NCBI GenBank assembly: GCA_963920705.1
Contig: OY987232.1
Location: 16,059,726 to 16,123,725 of the forward strand
DNA length: 64,000 bases
From: Odiellus spinosus
Taxonomy: Eukaryota > Arthropoda > Arachnida > Opiliones > Phalangiidae
Reading direction: 5' to 3'
Shown here in pieces: positions 1 to 13,000 of this stretch. Below the pieces are notes generated by a model. It saw nothing but the letters and a program-made list of their open reading frames with translations. It ran no database searches and was not told where the DNA came from. The position numbers and the translations under genes were made by a program. Each line of letters begins with the position of its first letter. Position 1 is the stretch's first letter.

Positions 1-235
1 TTAAAAATAAAATATATTAAAATAAATAAATGCGCAATATTTTTCCCGCCATTTTTTCCCTCGCTTCTGTTTTCCCACCTTTTTTTCCCTTCGCTTGTTT
101 TCCCGCCATTTTTTTAAATCGCTGTTGTTTTCCCGCCATATTTTCCCTCTTTCTGTTTTCCCGCCATTTTTCCCATCACTTTTGTTTTCCCGCCATTTTT
201 CCCATTGCTTCTGTTTTCCCGTCAATTTTTAACAA
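1..235. repeat. Diverged tandem array of TTTTCCCGCCAT units
   Basis: About eight irregular units of 25-30 bp, CGCTTCTGTTTTCCCGCC-like. Word style resembles an F8 arm; no core is in view because the window starts here. Open frames across it are by-products. Confidence 0.75.
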
Positions 236-778
236 CAAATGAGGCATGGATTAATTAATAGGTGCCTTATAAATTAATAAATTCATGCGAGAGCAAATTA
301 AGGTATATATTAAATAATAATTAGGCGTTAATTAATGACAAAATTACTTAAAATGAAGCTGTCATCATTTTTACAAAGACTTAGACCTTATGCATATTTT
401 AAATCGACTTTTAACAATTTTTCTGAAAATGCGACTCAATTTCCATTTGGATCTCATAAAAAGCCTAACTTCGAAGATAAATTATAATTTATTATGATAA
501 TAGGTTTTAATTTTAATCCCATATGATTAAGCTAGGAAACAATGGAACAAGATGATTTAAGAAATATCCTTGAGAAAAATATGTACGACCATTAACTAAT
601 TTGAATTAGTAATTTTAATTGGGAATTTAAACAATAGACATATTATAATAAATTATAAAAAAGACACTGTATGATACTCGCCAAATGTCTCTAAAAACTC
701 CACCCGCAATAACTAGTTCCATAATCTAACTTCTTGAGTTTAAAAAGGCCAAGACTCACTCAAAAACTTTGAAGGTAA
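236..778. other. Unassigned AT-rich stretch
   Basis: No gene seen. Positions 400-470 resemble the F12 terminal zone (AACTTTTAACAATTTTTCTG, then CTCAATTTCCATTTGGA). Confidence 0.5.
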
Positions 779-1116
779 GGATTGATTATGGTTTAAATAG
801 GCCTAATCAACCAGTAAAAAAATAGGCTTAGCTGGACTCTTGAAGATCCTGAATTTCTTCGCATTGAAGAGTCAGCAACTAATAAGCAAAGGCCCATCCA
901 TAAGGCGAGATCTCCATGAGACTTCCAATAAAATTTGATTGGTCAAATCATCAATTCGAAGAAATTCAAAATCTCCATGAATCCAGCTAAGCCTATTTTC
1001 AGGGTAAGTTTTAAATTTATTTCTAGTTTAATATTTGTTTGTTGATGGATTAGGCCTATTTAAACGATAAGGAATCGATAAAAAAATCACGTTGTTAGGG
1101 TGGATTCTATCTTTAA
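779..1116. mobile_element. F5 copy, degraded left end
   Basis: AATAGGCTTAGCTGGA, inverted partner CCAGCTAAGCCTATTTTC, GGATTAGGCCTATTTAAACG, ending ...CTATCT|TTAA. Confidence 0.8.
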
Positions 1117-1666
1117 ATTAAATCTAATTTTAAAGTCGAGTAATTAAATTAAATGGGTTAAATTCGGATAAAATGACCTTAATTTAAACACGATTAACTT
1201 GGCTTCTAAGTTCATTAATATTATTTCGTTACTTGATAATGAAACTACAGATAATTCTAAATGACATCTTAATGGGAAATATTTAATTACGTTTATATTT
1301 AATTTATTAAATTAGCTTTAAACTTCGCTAAAACATTTTAAATATGCCCCCCACTAAGGTAGGTTTCATTCGAAGTCATAAATATTATCATTTAATTTAA
1401 TAGCATGGTTAGCCCGAAAAATCTTTAATTTATTTAATTATCATTAACGATTAGTTGCCCTTGAAGTAACTCTGTTTGACGATCATGACCTCGTTAACTA
1501 GGTGGGTGTGCATTTGCCTTTACTACAAACAAAATATTTATACAGATTGGAAAATAAACCCATTTAATACCAATTAAGTATATTGGATTATGATTTAGGA
1601 TCTGATCTAACAATAATATAGTGACATTGAACTTATTGCATAATCATAAATATTTATTTTCAAGGA
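1117..1666. other. Unassigned AT-rich stretch
   Basis: No coding signal, tandem order or terminal repeats recognised. Confidence 0.5.
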
Positions 1667-2208
1667 AGAGCTGGGAATTCGTATAATTTTTATTAATTGG
1701 ATAAAATCTACTAAATTCTGATGTATATTATCTGTTTGATTAAAAATAGACTTATTTTTCATTCGAGTTAACTTATTCGAAGATAAAGTAAAAAAACATA
1801 ATCCATATCCGTTTTTATCCAAAAATGGCAACTTATCTTAGAATATTATAGACGTTATACGTTCGGATAAAAAAATTCAAAATTTATTTTCGTGAAAAAT
1901 AACGAATAAAAAGATGATTTAAAATCTTAGTTTCGTCGTTTTATTTATATTCTTCGAATTAAAAGTCAATTTGAAATATTGTTTCTTATATTTTAGACTA
2001 ATTCTGGAAACGTGAATGTTTCTTATCCATCGTTATACGTTTGAAAACGAGTAATTTATAGATAGATAAAGCGCCAAATTTCTTATCATCGGGTAAACCT
2101 TTTACCAATTATACGAATATTTAAATTTCATTTTTTAGTTATAAACAATTTATCCAAAAATAATCTGAAAATATTCGAATAACAGAAGATAATGGATATC
2201 CGAGCTCT
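1667..2208. mobile_element. F9 element copy
   Basis: AGAGCTGGGAATTCGTATAA ... ATATCCGAGCTCT, about 540 bp, GAGCTC-centred inverted ends. Near-copy at 18349-18890. Confidence 0.8.
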
Positions 2209-2219
2209 ATTTCTAGATT

Positions 2220-2690
2220 AAGTACTTTTACGAGAAAGACCACGCGAAAGCGGTGAGAATAGGCACTACAATAGGGAAATCAGACGACCATAGTGATGAC
2301 GTAGATTGCAGGGAATATTTATTTTAAAAAATTCGAAAATGGGCGATTATAAAATATGTATTTTTACAATCGCGATATGTTTTTTCAGCAGTCTTTTCGA
2401 AAAGGCTACTTAATTTAGATTTAAGTTAATTAAAACTCCATGACACCCTCACTTTAATTACATTTGTAGAATACATTAGGGTCTAAGGTTCCATAGTGAT
2501 GACGTAGATTGCGGGGAATTTTTATTTTAAAAATTTCGAAAATGGGCGATTATAAAATATGTATTTTTACCGTCGTTGTAATTTTATTCTATGACATATG
2601 TATATATATTTTGAATCGTTTTTTAACGATCTTTCCGAAAATACTACTCAATTTCCATTTGGAGTTAATGAAAGCCTCACTTTAATTAAA
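2220..2690. repeat. F12 element with about 200-bp internal direct duplication
   Basis: CATAGTGATGACGTAGATTG at about 2290 and again at 2492, each followed by GAAAATGGGCGATTATAAAA. Inverted counterpart at 11140-11640. The open frame at 2598-2882 is part of the repeat. Confidence 0.75.
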
Positions 2691-3151
2691 TATCTCCTTA
2701 AGAAGGTCAAGTTTAATGGTTTAAATAAAAACCAGATTAGAGCCAGCGGTGCAAATATGAACAAATATTTATTTCGAATCAAATTATTCTCTGGGCTTTT
2801 TATTCATTGTTCAATCAAACGATTTGACCCTGAATTTCTTTATTTCCTTTTTATTATTTATTCCTTTTACGATGACAATTGACGCGAAACAAAAAAGAAA
2901 AAAAAATGATCTAGGAGCTTTAATTCAATGTCATTTTTAATAATGATAGCTTTAAAATGGAGTTATATAAACATTTTCCACGAATAAAATAAAGTTTTCT
3001 TTTTAATTTGGACTCTTAGTAAAATCGGTTAAATTATTAATATTTATTAATTTATTCAAAAATCAAACAATGAGAAAAGATTTAAAATAATTCTACAAAT
3101 TAAATCGCACGATGAAAATAAAAGTATTTTGAAGTTTGATTTGAATTTTAT

Positions 3152-3489
3152 CAGAAGCCGATGAAACCCTCCTTTGAAGTCTATTACTCCCGGGTCTTGT
3201 CTACCCCTCTCTGTATGGGTTATTCTCAAAAGGCGCGATTCGTACGCCTCCTAACGGTAGATATTTTCGGAGCGGGAGTTCGTCGAGCGAATATCTCTAA
3301 CAGCCTCGGAGTTCGTCCAAAACACGTCGTCGTTTGTGGAGAGAGAGAATTTCCAATTTTCCGTAGACAGGGGGGTATGAAGTAGGACCCCTCCGATCTC
3401 GTAAAATTGGGAATTTTACCCATACAGAGAGGAGCGCTATATGGAACATTGGAGTAGTAGACTTCAAAGGAGGGTTTCATCGGCTTCTG
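3152..3489 (+). mobile_element. F1 MITE copy 1
   Basis: Type copy of F1: about 338 bp, termini CAGAAGCCGATGAAACCC and its reverse complement extending to about 39 bp, plus an inner inverted pair CCTCTCTGTATGGGT. Exact 7-bp TSD ATTTTAT. No transposase. '+' marks the orientation with GTCTTGTCTACC first. Confidence 0.95.
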
Positions 3490-3540
3490 ATTTTATTTGA
3501 ATGTCAATCTATACTCTTGAAAATAAAGAATGCCTATGGA

Positions 3541-4267
3541 CAAAAGTCTATATATTTATTCCATAAAAGTAAACAACACCCCGTAGCTTAATATTATCAG
3601 CAAAGGTCTGGGTAAATGTGAAGGCAGATTCTGATTCGAGACACTCTAGCGGTGGCAGTCGCCGTGTAAATAGTGAAATCGGAAGCGCCACTCTGCGGAG
3701 AAATTCATTCCGGAGTTGGAAGGAGGGAAGACAATTAAGCCAAGCGCGGCCCGCCTAAATTCCATCCCTCTCTCCTGACTCAAAATATCGAGGAAGAGTC
3801 CAAACTACTCGAGCCAGACAGGGGTGATGATTTTTTGGTTATATCGCTAAAACTAGGCCTTTGCAGATAGTATCAGAAGCCGATGAAACCCTCCTTTGAA
3901 GTCTACTTCTCTAATGATCCATATAGCGCTCCTCTCTGTATGGGTAAAATTCCCAATTTTACGAGATCGGAGGGGTCCTACTTCATACCCCCCTGTCTAA
4001 GGAAAAATGGAAATTCTCTCTCTCCACAAACGACGACGTTTTTTTGACGAACTCCAAGGCTGCTAGAGATATTCGCTCGACGAACTCCCGCTCCGAAAAT
4101 ATCTACCGTTAGGAGGCGTACCAATCGCGATTTTTGAAACTAACCCATACAGAGAGGGGTAGACAAGACCAGGGAGTAATAGACTTCAAAGGAGGGTTTC
4201 ATCGGCTTCTGATAGTATTAAGTTAAGGGGCGTTGTTTACTTTTATGGTTAAAGTGATAGCCTTTTG
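3541..4267. mobile_element. F4 element with nested F1
   Basis: Terminal inverted repeats about 60 bp: CAAAAGTC..., TAAAAGTAAACAACACCCCG, ...ATATTATCAGCAAAGG. Internal part has GCGCGGCCCGCCTAAATTCC. Starts with CA like F1-F3, but no clean TSD here. Confidence 0.85.
3874..4211 (-). mobile_element. F1 MITE copy 2, nested in F4
   Basis: Full-length F1, exact 7-bp TSD ATAGTAT. Inserted in the right terminal repeat of the F4 element at 3541-4267, so it is younger than that element. Confidence 0.95.
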
Positions 4268-4639
4268 ATTTAAGTTTGATTTTTTGTCAGTTTTTGAAAC
4301 AGTTATATTTCTTTGTTCATATTTATCTCTCTACAAAATCAGAGGCATTTATGTCTTCCATGACGTAGTCTAATTCGTTCTAGCGTCACCGAACCACTTT
4401 GGTTTTTATTTAATCCCCCAAAAAATGTAAAAATCGTTTGCAAATTTCCCTCGAGGGACAGAAGCTGTCATTATAATAAGACGCATTAATTTGTTTTTCA
4501 AATTTACAAGTCGATTTTATCGCGTTTTCATCATACAAAAGGAAACACTTAATATTAACTGTTGAAGGACGAATTTTAATAAAATTTGAATTTGTAGATT
4601 AATATCTAAGTGTTAAAACAAAATTGTAATTTGTTTAAT

Positions 4640-5090
4640 TAACCCTAGATTATTCTAGTCGAAACAAATCTAACCCTAACTTAATCTAATCCTAATATTT
4701 TCTAGTCTTAATAAAACGAACCCTAATCTTATCTAAAACTAACCCTAATCTAATCTAAAACTAACCTTAATCTAATCTAATCTAAAACTAACCTTAATCT
4801 AACCTTAATCTAATCTAAAACTAACCTTAATCTAATCTAATCTAAAACTAATCCTAATCTTATCTAAAATAAACTTAACCCTAACTTTATGTAATCCTAA
4901 CATTGTCTAGTCTAATAAACTAATTACCCTAATCTAATCTAACTAAAACTAACCTTAATCTAATCTAAATAACTTTAACCCTAACATAATCTAAACAAAA
5001 ATAACCCTCACCTTTTAAAGTTTAAACAATATTAACCCAAATTTTTTTTTAATCTAAGCAAAACTAACCCTGAACTATTGTAGTTTAATC
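4640..5090. repeat. Degenerate CTAATC/AACCCTAATC array
   Basis: Irregular 5-6 bp words (CTAATCTAATCTAAAACTAA, AACCCTAATC) for about 450 bp. Could be decayed CCTAA telomere repeats; it lies just left of F8a. Confidence 0.65.
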
Positions 5091-5095
5091 AAACC

Positions 5096-5664
5096 GGTTC
5101 TACCCCGATTCGCCCAAAACATTTGGCCCAATTCCCATTTCGCCCAATCTCAATTGGCCCAAACTCAATTGGCCCAAACTCAATTGGCCCAAACTCAATT
5201 GGCCCAATCCTAACTGGCCCAATTCCCAATCAGCCCAATTTATTAGGCCCAATTCCCAATCAGCCCAATTTATTCTTATTTCGCCCAATCCACACCCAAG
5301 GCATATGCGAACAAAATCCTCTTGATCGGTTCCTTCGTCCTGTTTAATTATTTCTACCTAACCTAACCTAACCCAACCTAACAATTTTAGGCGAAACGGG
5401 AAAAGGAATTTTAGGTTGAGCGAAATGGGAATAGATAATTCTTTACTAACTGATAAAACGATTGGGCGAAGTGGGATTGGGCGAATTGGGACAAGGAAAT
5501 TTTGGTTTGGGCGAATTGGGACAAGGAAATTTTGGTTTGGGCGAATTGGGAATCGATAATTTTGGGCCAAATGATAATACGTTTGGGTGAAGTAGGATTG
5601 GGCGAAATGGGAATAGATAATTTTGGGCGAAATATTTGGGCGAAATGGGAACAAACCATCAAAC
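5096..5664. mobile_element. F8a foldback with telomere-motif core
   Basis: Left arm made of CCCAATTCCCATTTCGCCC and a 15-bp CAATTGGCCCAAACT run; core CCTAACCTAACCTAACCC at 5357-5382; right arm of complementary words TTGGGCGAATTGGGA. An inverted near-copy lies at 39580-40118. Confidence 0.8.
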
Positions 5665-6434
5665 CTTACCCTAAACTATTATTCTAATTTGTTAATTGCA
5701 AATTAAGGAATAGATTAAGAGTTTTTATTATTACTTTTCAAACTTATTAGATTTTTAATCGAAGTTTATATAATCATCAGATTATGATAATTCGTATTTA
5801 ATCATAAAATAACGATTTAAGCTTTTATACTAATTAGGCTTAGTCGTGCCTTAATGGTGTTGTATACAAAGCTACAGGGTAATTAAAGAAAGGGGATTTC
5901 AAGGTCCTAAAAAGAAAATTAACAGAGAAACAGGCGTCACCACGATTTGAGTATAATAGCCACGAAATATTAAGAAAAGAATTTTCAAAAAAAAAAAAAA
6001 AAAAAAAAAAACACATCGGATGGAAATAATTAAAATTTTTAGTTCTGAAGGAAAGGAAACACTTGGTTTCCTATAAAACGATTTTTACTAACGAAAACAG
6101 GAGAATTTTTGACGGGTTCTCCAAAAAAATGAAAATAAATTGCGTTAATATTTTAAATTAAAGTTAATTAATTAATAAGTTAGGTGACTGTAAAACGAAT
6201 TAGACTACGTTATTGAAGTCATAAATGCCTCCGATTTCGTGAAGAAATAAATATGAACAAAGAAATATACTGTACATAAAAGTGAAAAAAATTAAACTGA
6301 TATTTTTTAACTTTTTATAAATTATTATTAATAACTTAACTATTTATGTGTGTAGGGGCAATTTGCCATAAATTTTATGCCAAAAGGAGTACCTCTAACT
6401 AATCAGAAGACGCTAAAAACGGCCACATTGCGTC
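5665..6434. other. Unassigned stretch with poly-A run
   Basis: AT-rich, A-run at 5988-6010, right inverted end of the 4298-6290 composite; no gene. Confidence 0.5.
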
Positions 6435-6672
6435 CAGGGACGGAAATAAGAAAATTTTCTTATTGGACAAATGTCCAGTAACCCCCCTTAAAAATTCAAA
6501 CGTTATCGGACATTTAACAAAATTACCGGACAAGGCTACATTTCCTGTATTAAAAAATACCTTTTTTATCGGACATTTGTCCAGTGACCCCCTCTTAAAA
6601 ATAAAAAGTTATCGGACATTTTGGCAAATTTATCGGACAATGACCAGTGACTTGTGCTTATTTCCGTCCCTG
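6435..6672. mobile_element. hAT-like MITE (F7) copy 1
   Basis: CAGGGACGGAAATAAG ... CTTATTTCCGTCCCTG, exact 8-bp TSD ATTGCGTC, the size typical of hAT. Internal copies of GGACAAATGTCCAGT-type short palindromes. Confidence 0.88.
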
Positions 6673-6943
6673 ATTGCGTCTCTAATGATAAAATTAAAAA
6701 TATAATCCATAGATATTCTAGATGACAGCCTCTACCCCAATAGCGTGTTGTTGAAATTTAATTTCTACACAAGCGTAAGTGCCATTAGTATTTAAGTAAA
6801 TATTAGGCTTAGCTAGATATCGTTACGTATAACTTGTAAAGGGGGGAAACGCGGTCATTAAGACTTAATTGCACGATGTCGTAATTATATATTTTTGAAA
6901 TTCTCGCGCCTAACTGATGAATGAAAGAATGAATAGTAATTAC
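6673..6943. other. Metalloproteinase intron 3 sequence
   Basis: Sequence downstream of the exon 3 donor; no catalytic exon found in either frame set. Confidence 0.5.
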
Positions 6944-7054
6944 CCTGAAGCGCGTATCGTTTCCTTCGTCTGGCAGAGTCACCCTGTCCTACTTTGTCCC
7001 TGACGCCGCATCGTGGTGTGTTCATCATTTTCACCGTGTCGTCGTCCAAGGATC
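6944..7054 (-). CDS. Mmp1: Metalloproteinase coding exon 3 (cysteine switch and furin site)
   Basis: Acceptor GACAATAG, then GSLDDDTVKMMNTPRCGVRD, KVGQGDSA, RRRKRYALQG, then donor GTAATT. Starts and ends in phase 1. Holds the zinc-chelating Cys of the pro-form and the dibasic processing site just before the catalytic domain. Confidence 0.93.
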
Positions 7055-10000
7055 CTATTGTCAAATTAAACACAAAAGAATATATAAATAAGAAACATCA
7101 AAATGCAATAATTATCCAAATGATATGTTAATTGATTACTGATTGTTGAACATTATAAATTAAAAATAATTCAAAGAAATATTTTTAATATTTCGGGTTT
7201 AACAATTAAAGGCTTGAAGATCAAAGATGTTTTAAAGTTATCCGAAAGATAGGTCTTGATATGATATAAGTAATAAAGTTGTTTAAGAGATATGTCTTGA
7301 TTATGAGTAGAGATATGTATGGAATTTGTCTAAGACATGTTTAAAATTTGACCTAAAAGATGTCTAGAAGTTGCATATAGATATGTCTCGAAGTTGGCTA
7401 TAGATATGTCTCGAAGTTGGCTATATGTCTAGAAGTTGCCTATAGATATGTCTCGATGTTGCCTATAGATATGTTTCAAAGTTGAATATAGATATGTATT
7501 GAAGTTTCCTATAGATATGTATTGAAGTTGCCTACAGATATGTCTTGAAGTTGCCTATAGATATGTTTCAAAGTTGAATATAGATATGTATTGAAGTTGC
7601 CTATAGATATGTATTGAAGTTGCCTACAGATATGTCTTGAAGTTGCCTATAGATATGTCTCGAAGTTTTCTATAGATATGTCTCGAAGTTGCCTATAGAT
7701 ATGTCTCGAAGTTGCCTATAGATATGTCTCGAAGTTGCCTATAGATATGTTTCAAAGTTGCCTATAGATATGTCTTGAAGATGTCTATAGATATGTCTCG
7801 AAATTGCCCTAGGTATGTCTCGAAGTTGCCTACAGATATGTCTTGAAGTTGCCTATAGATATGTCTCGAAGTTGCCTATAGATATGTCTTGAAGTTGCCT
7901 ATAGATATGTCTCGAAATTTCCAATAGATATGTCTTGAAGTTGCCTATAGATATGTCTCGAAGTTGCCTATAGATATGTCTTGAAGTTGCCTATAGATAT
8001 GTCTCGAAATTTCCAATAGATATGTCTTGAAGTTGCCTATAGATATGTCTAGAAGTTGCCTATAGATATGTCTAGAAGTTGCCTATAGATATGTCTCGAA
8101 GTTGCCTATAGATATGTCTCGAAGTTGCCTATAAATATGTCTCGAAGTTGCCTATAGATATGTTTCAAAGTTGCCTATAGATATGTCTCGAAGTTTCCTA
8201 TGAGATATGTCTTGAAGTTTCCTATGAGATATGTCTTGAAGTTTCCTATGAGATATGTCTTGCAGATGCCTAAATGTTTTTTAGAAGATGCCTAATCGAT
8301 GCTTTAAACCAAACCAATCAATAAAACTTCCTATTTTAGGAAACTGCTTTTAATTGAATAAGAAATCTTTATAACTAAGAAAACGTTTTTTTTAGCACGA
8401 CTTACCCGTGACATTAATTCCAGCGAATCTCTGGAAGTCTTTAACAGCGTCAAGCATGGCTTCTTCACTTATCATGGATTCGGAAAAACCTTTGCTTTCA
8501 TTCATGTAACCAAACTTTTGTAAATACATCTGAAAATAAAATAAAACGAAAAAACAGTTAGATATGGACGACATTAAACTATATTTTAATTGTTGAAATT
8601 AATCTTAATTTCAATTATATCTTAACCATGTTAAATAACAAGTTAAAAATACATTTTAATTGATTGTAAATAAATTAAATTTGTCTGTAAATAAATTAAA
8701 TTTGTCTGTACATAAATTAAATTTGTCTGTACATAAATTAAATTTGTCTGTACATAAATTAAATTTGTCTGTACATAAATTAAATTTGTCTGTACATAAA
8801 TTAAATTTGTCTGTACATAAATTAAATTTGTATGTACATAAATTAAATTTGTCTGTACATAAATTAAATTTGTCTGTACATAAATTAAATTTGTCTGTAC
8901 ATAAATTAAATTTGTCTGTACATAAATTAAATTTGTCTGTACATAAATTAAATTTGTCTGTACATAAATTAAATTTGTCTGTACATAAATTAAATTTGTC
9001 TGTACATAAATTAAATTTGTCTGTACATAAATTAAATTTGTCTGTACATAAATTAAATTTGTCTGTACATAAATTAAATTTGTCTGTACATAAATTAAAT
9101 TTGTCTGTACATAAATTAAATTTGTCTGTACATAAATTAAATTTGTCTGTACATAAATTAAATTTGTCTGTACATAAATTAATTCGTGACAATATTTATG
9201 ATTATATATAATTATAACTTTAGAAGTTAATTGGGAATCAACAGCTACCTGCAAGATTAGCTGATATTAACTCGAATATGAAAAATAATAATTTGCCTTA
9301 ACCTCGAAAAAGAACCTTAACCTTCGATGATAATATAATAAAATCATAATTTCTTGTATAATAATCCTTCAAATTAATAATAATCGTAGATAATAGTTTT
9401 AGATAATTAGAATTTTATGTAGAATGACTTAAAACTCCATTTTTTAATGACAAAATGAGCTGTCATGCTCTTTAAACCCTTGGATTTCTCTGAAGACTAT
9501 AATAAAGATATTTAAAGGGAAAGACTCAGTTTCTTAATAACTTGGCTTTTTTCAATGATATTTTAATCTCGGATAAATTTAAGTTAATATAAATCCACAA
9601 ATTATATAAACAGAATCGTATTCAAATGCTGGATACGAATTAGACCCGGAGATAAAATTTTAAGCTCGATTAATAAACAAATCGCGTTTATTCGAACGGA
9701 TAACGCGAAGATAAAAATACGACGTTTCTCGAAATCCGTGTAGAATGAAATATAATAATTCGATTTTTTTCATCTAAATCGAAAGGAACAATTCTAGCTT
9801 CGAGATCTCAATTTTGGGTTAAAATAGACGAAGAAACTCTTTGGTTTCAAATTGTTCGTTATCGGCGAATGAATAACTCTTATCAATTTCCTAAATAACA
9901 ATGAGTACGAATTGTAAGTTTGCCGTTACATTCGGGTATCCGTTAACTCGAATAAGAAGTGGATATTTTAATATCTGATTGACATTCACGATGGTCCTAT

Positions 10001-13000
10001 TCAATTAACAAAAGTTATACGAATTCCGAACCATATTTCTACTCATGAAATATCTGTAAGTTTCACTTTAAAATGAACATAATTCATGTTAATAATATTT
10101 TGCGTCAAGGCAAATAACTTATTTCAGACCTCCCATATTATTTTTTATAATTGTTCAAATATTAAATATATCTAATTGGAATTTTTTTAAACAAGATAAT
10201 TTCTTTCTAAAGATTCAATGTCATTATCTATAATATAATTACAATACTTGTTCATTGTTTAATATGTAGGAGTTTTATTATCATTATTTTCCAGACTTAT
10301 TGGCAACAGGTTTTGAGAGTTAAACCACGCCAATTTGTGCCTGTTTAAAATAATGATTGTTTTATAATTTATTTAATAAAATAATTAAATTTCAAATCTT
10401 AATTGCAGCCAGGAGCAATGCCAAAAATTCAGAAAAATTTGGATCTAAACCTTCAAATAATTATGAAGCTTATACTTAAATGGTTGCTAGTTAAAGTTTA
10501 ATTAGATGGATTTCATTTTTAAAGAGATCTCTACGAATCCAACTAAGCCTATTTCTCTTAATAATTAGATTTAAATTATTTTCTAGTTTAATATTTGTTT
10601 GTAAATTTATTTACTGGTGGATTAGGCCTATTTAAACGATAAGTAATAGCTGGTAATGGATAAAAAATCACTTGCTAAGTTATATTCTCCATTTAAAGAT
10701 TTAAAAAATATTAAAAAATGATTACATTTTTTTGAATAAATTATAATAATTATTTTTTCGCTGAATAATTTACATAATTTATTGTTAATGTAATATTAAA
10801 TTAACATTCCTTAACGAATAAAAACCGTGAACAAGAAGGAATACATCCATGTGTGTCTGAAATTGCGTAATCATCACTTGGAAAAACCAGAAATTAATAT
10901 CCTTGTAACGACTAACGAGACACACCTCAGGTGAAAAATAAATTTGGGTGATGTAATGAAAATATAAAATCTGTTGATTCCTTATTCATAAGAAAAACCC
11001 TTAACTTCTATCTTTAAAACACAAAGATCTTCAGTACAATTGCATCAATGAAGTGTAGATAAATCTAAACCTTAACAAGATTTTTTAATTTACCGGGAAA
11101 AATTCAATCATTAAAAAAAGTATTTTAAAGTCACCAATTTTTCATGAACTCCAAATGGAAATTGAGTTATATTTTCAGAAAGATCGTTAAAAAACGATTC
11201 AAAATATATATACATATGTCATAGAACAAAATTACAGTGACAGTAAAAATACATATTTTATAATCGCCCATTTTGGAAATTTTTAAAATAAAAATTCCCC
11301 GCAATCTACGTCATCACTATGGAACCTTAGACCATAATGTATTCTACAAATGTAATTAAAGTGAGGGTGTCATGGAGTTTTAATTAACTTAAATCTAAAT
11401 TAAGTAGCCTTTTCGAAAAGACTGCTGAAAAAAAATACCACGATTGTAAAAATACATATTTTATAATCGCCCATTTTGGAAATTTTTAAAATAAAAATTC
11501 CCCGCAATCTACGTCATCAATATGGAACCTTAGACCATAATGTATTCTACAAATGTAATTAAAGTTAGGGTGTCATGGAGTTTTTATTAACTTAAATCTA
11601 AGTTAAGTAGCCTTTTCGAAAAGACTGCTGAAAAAAATTAACGGGAAATCGTCTTTTCTCGAATCGATTTGATTCGATTTCTCGAAACTGCTTCGGGAAC
11701 CAGTTTCATACCGTTTCGGTTTCAACAACCGATAGATGAAGCTACAATAAATCGATTTATTTTACTTATTTGGAATAAAGTGATTGACTTTTGTCTCTAC
11801 AATGAAGCTAATTAGCCTTGAGGTTTATTACAATATCCCTTCAAAAACACATTTACTGTTTAAAGGCTATAATCAAACTGCCCATCAAAAAATATATATT
11901 TTTTTTATTTTATTTTTAAAAATATTTAAATTTACGTTATCCGAAATAAAACTATAATGGCTGACATGTTTTGTATCATTTTTCAAAATAAAATATAGAG
12001 TATTGGCACTATTATATTAATTTTCTATATCGTTTAGCACAGCGAAAGGCGGGGAGATGCTACGTCTATAGATTAAATTCATCAACATTTTTTTATCGAA
12101 CGTATCTCATGCGTTGCAAATATTTTATTACAAAACCTTGGAAAATAATAAAATTAATGTGACAGTGACAAGAAATCCCTATCAGGAAGTGTTGACATTA
12201 TGGTCAAAGCTGAGGTGGATTGCTACACAATGTTAAACTTACATAGGAATGAAAATAGTCCGTGTAAAGTAATAAACATTAAAACTTATTTAAATAAACA
12301 AATAAAATATTTAAACATTAAAATGTCACTGTCACTTTAATAAATGTAAAAATACATTTAACTTAATAAATGAAAAGATTAAAAATAATGTGGATTTCTT
12401 TGGAAAAAAGGGATTAGCAAGACAATAGCATCTAGAAGTATTATAAAACTACAGGCACATTTTTCCTTTTATTCAGCTAAATACACAGACGAATTTCTAA
12501 ATTAAAGGGACACTATACTGGTTCCCGAAGCAGTTTCGAGAAATCGAATCAAATCGTTCACACGACTCCAGCGAATCGATTCCATGGACTATTTGTAGTG
12601 TCAGAAGCCGATGAAACCCTCCTTTGAAGTCTATTACTCCCGGGTCTTGTCTACCCCTCTCTGTATGGGTTAGTTTCAAAAAGCGCGATTGGTACGCCTC
12701 CTAACGGTAAATATTTTCGGAACGGGAGTTCGTCGAGCGAATATCTCTAGCAGCCTTGGAGTTCGTCCAAAAAACGTCGTCGTTTGTGAAGAGAGAGAAT
12801 TTCCAATTTTCCGTAGACAGGGGGGATGAAGTAGGACCCCTTCTAACTCGTAAAATTGTGAATTTTACCCATACAGAGAGGAGCGCTATATGGAACATTG
12901 GAGAAGTAGACTTCAAAGGAGGGTTTCATCGGCTTCTGGTTTCATTTTAACAAAATTTGGATGTAATTTCTAGACAATAAGGACGTAAATTTCAATGTCA

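Larger units (their letters stand above)
4298..6290. other. Possible composite element with inverted ends
   Basis: TTTCTTTGTTCATATTTAT with AGGCATTTATG near 4310-4360 is repeated inverted near 6205-6270 (CATAAATGCCTCCGATTTCG ... ATATGAACAAAGAAATATA). Between them lie decayed telomere-like repeats, F8a and a poly-A run (5988-6010). Whether this ever moved as a unit is unclear. Confidence 0.45.

Noticed and set aside
3161-3480. Recurrent 60-90 codon frames starting MKPSFEVYYS or MKSTTPMFHI
   Set aside because: They occur in every F1 copy on both strands, are interrupted differently in each, and begin in the terminal repeat; no transposase features.
5100-5662. Pro/Asn-rich open frames (GPNSIGPNS type)
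   Set aside because: Translation of the F8a arms; the same holds for 39476-40112.
8643-9254. Open frames of 178-203 codons on both strands
   Set aside because: They are translations of a 21-bp minisatellite; the period is a multiple of three and lacks stops in several frames.
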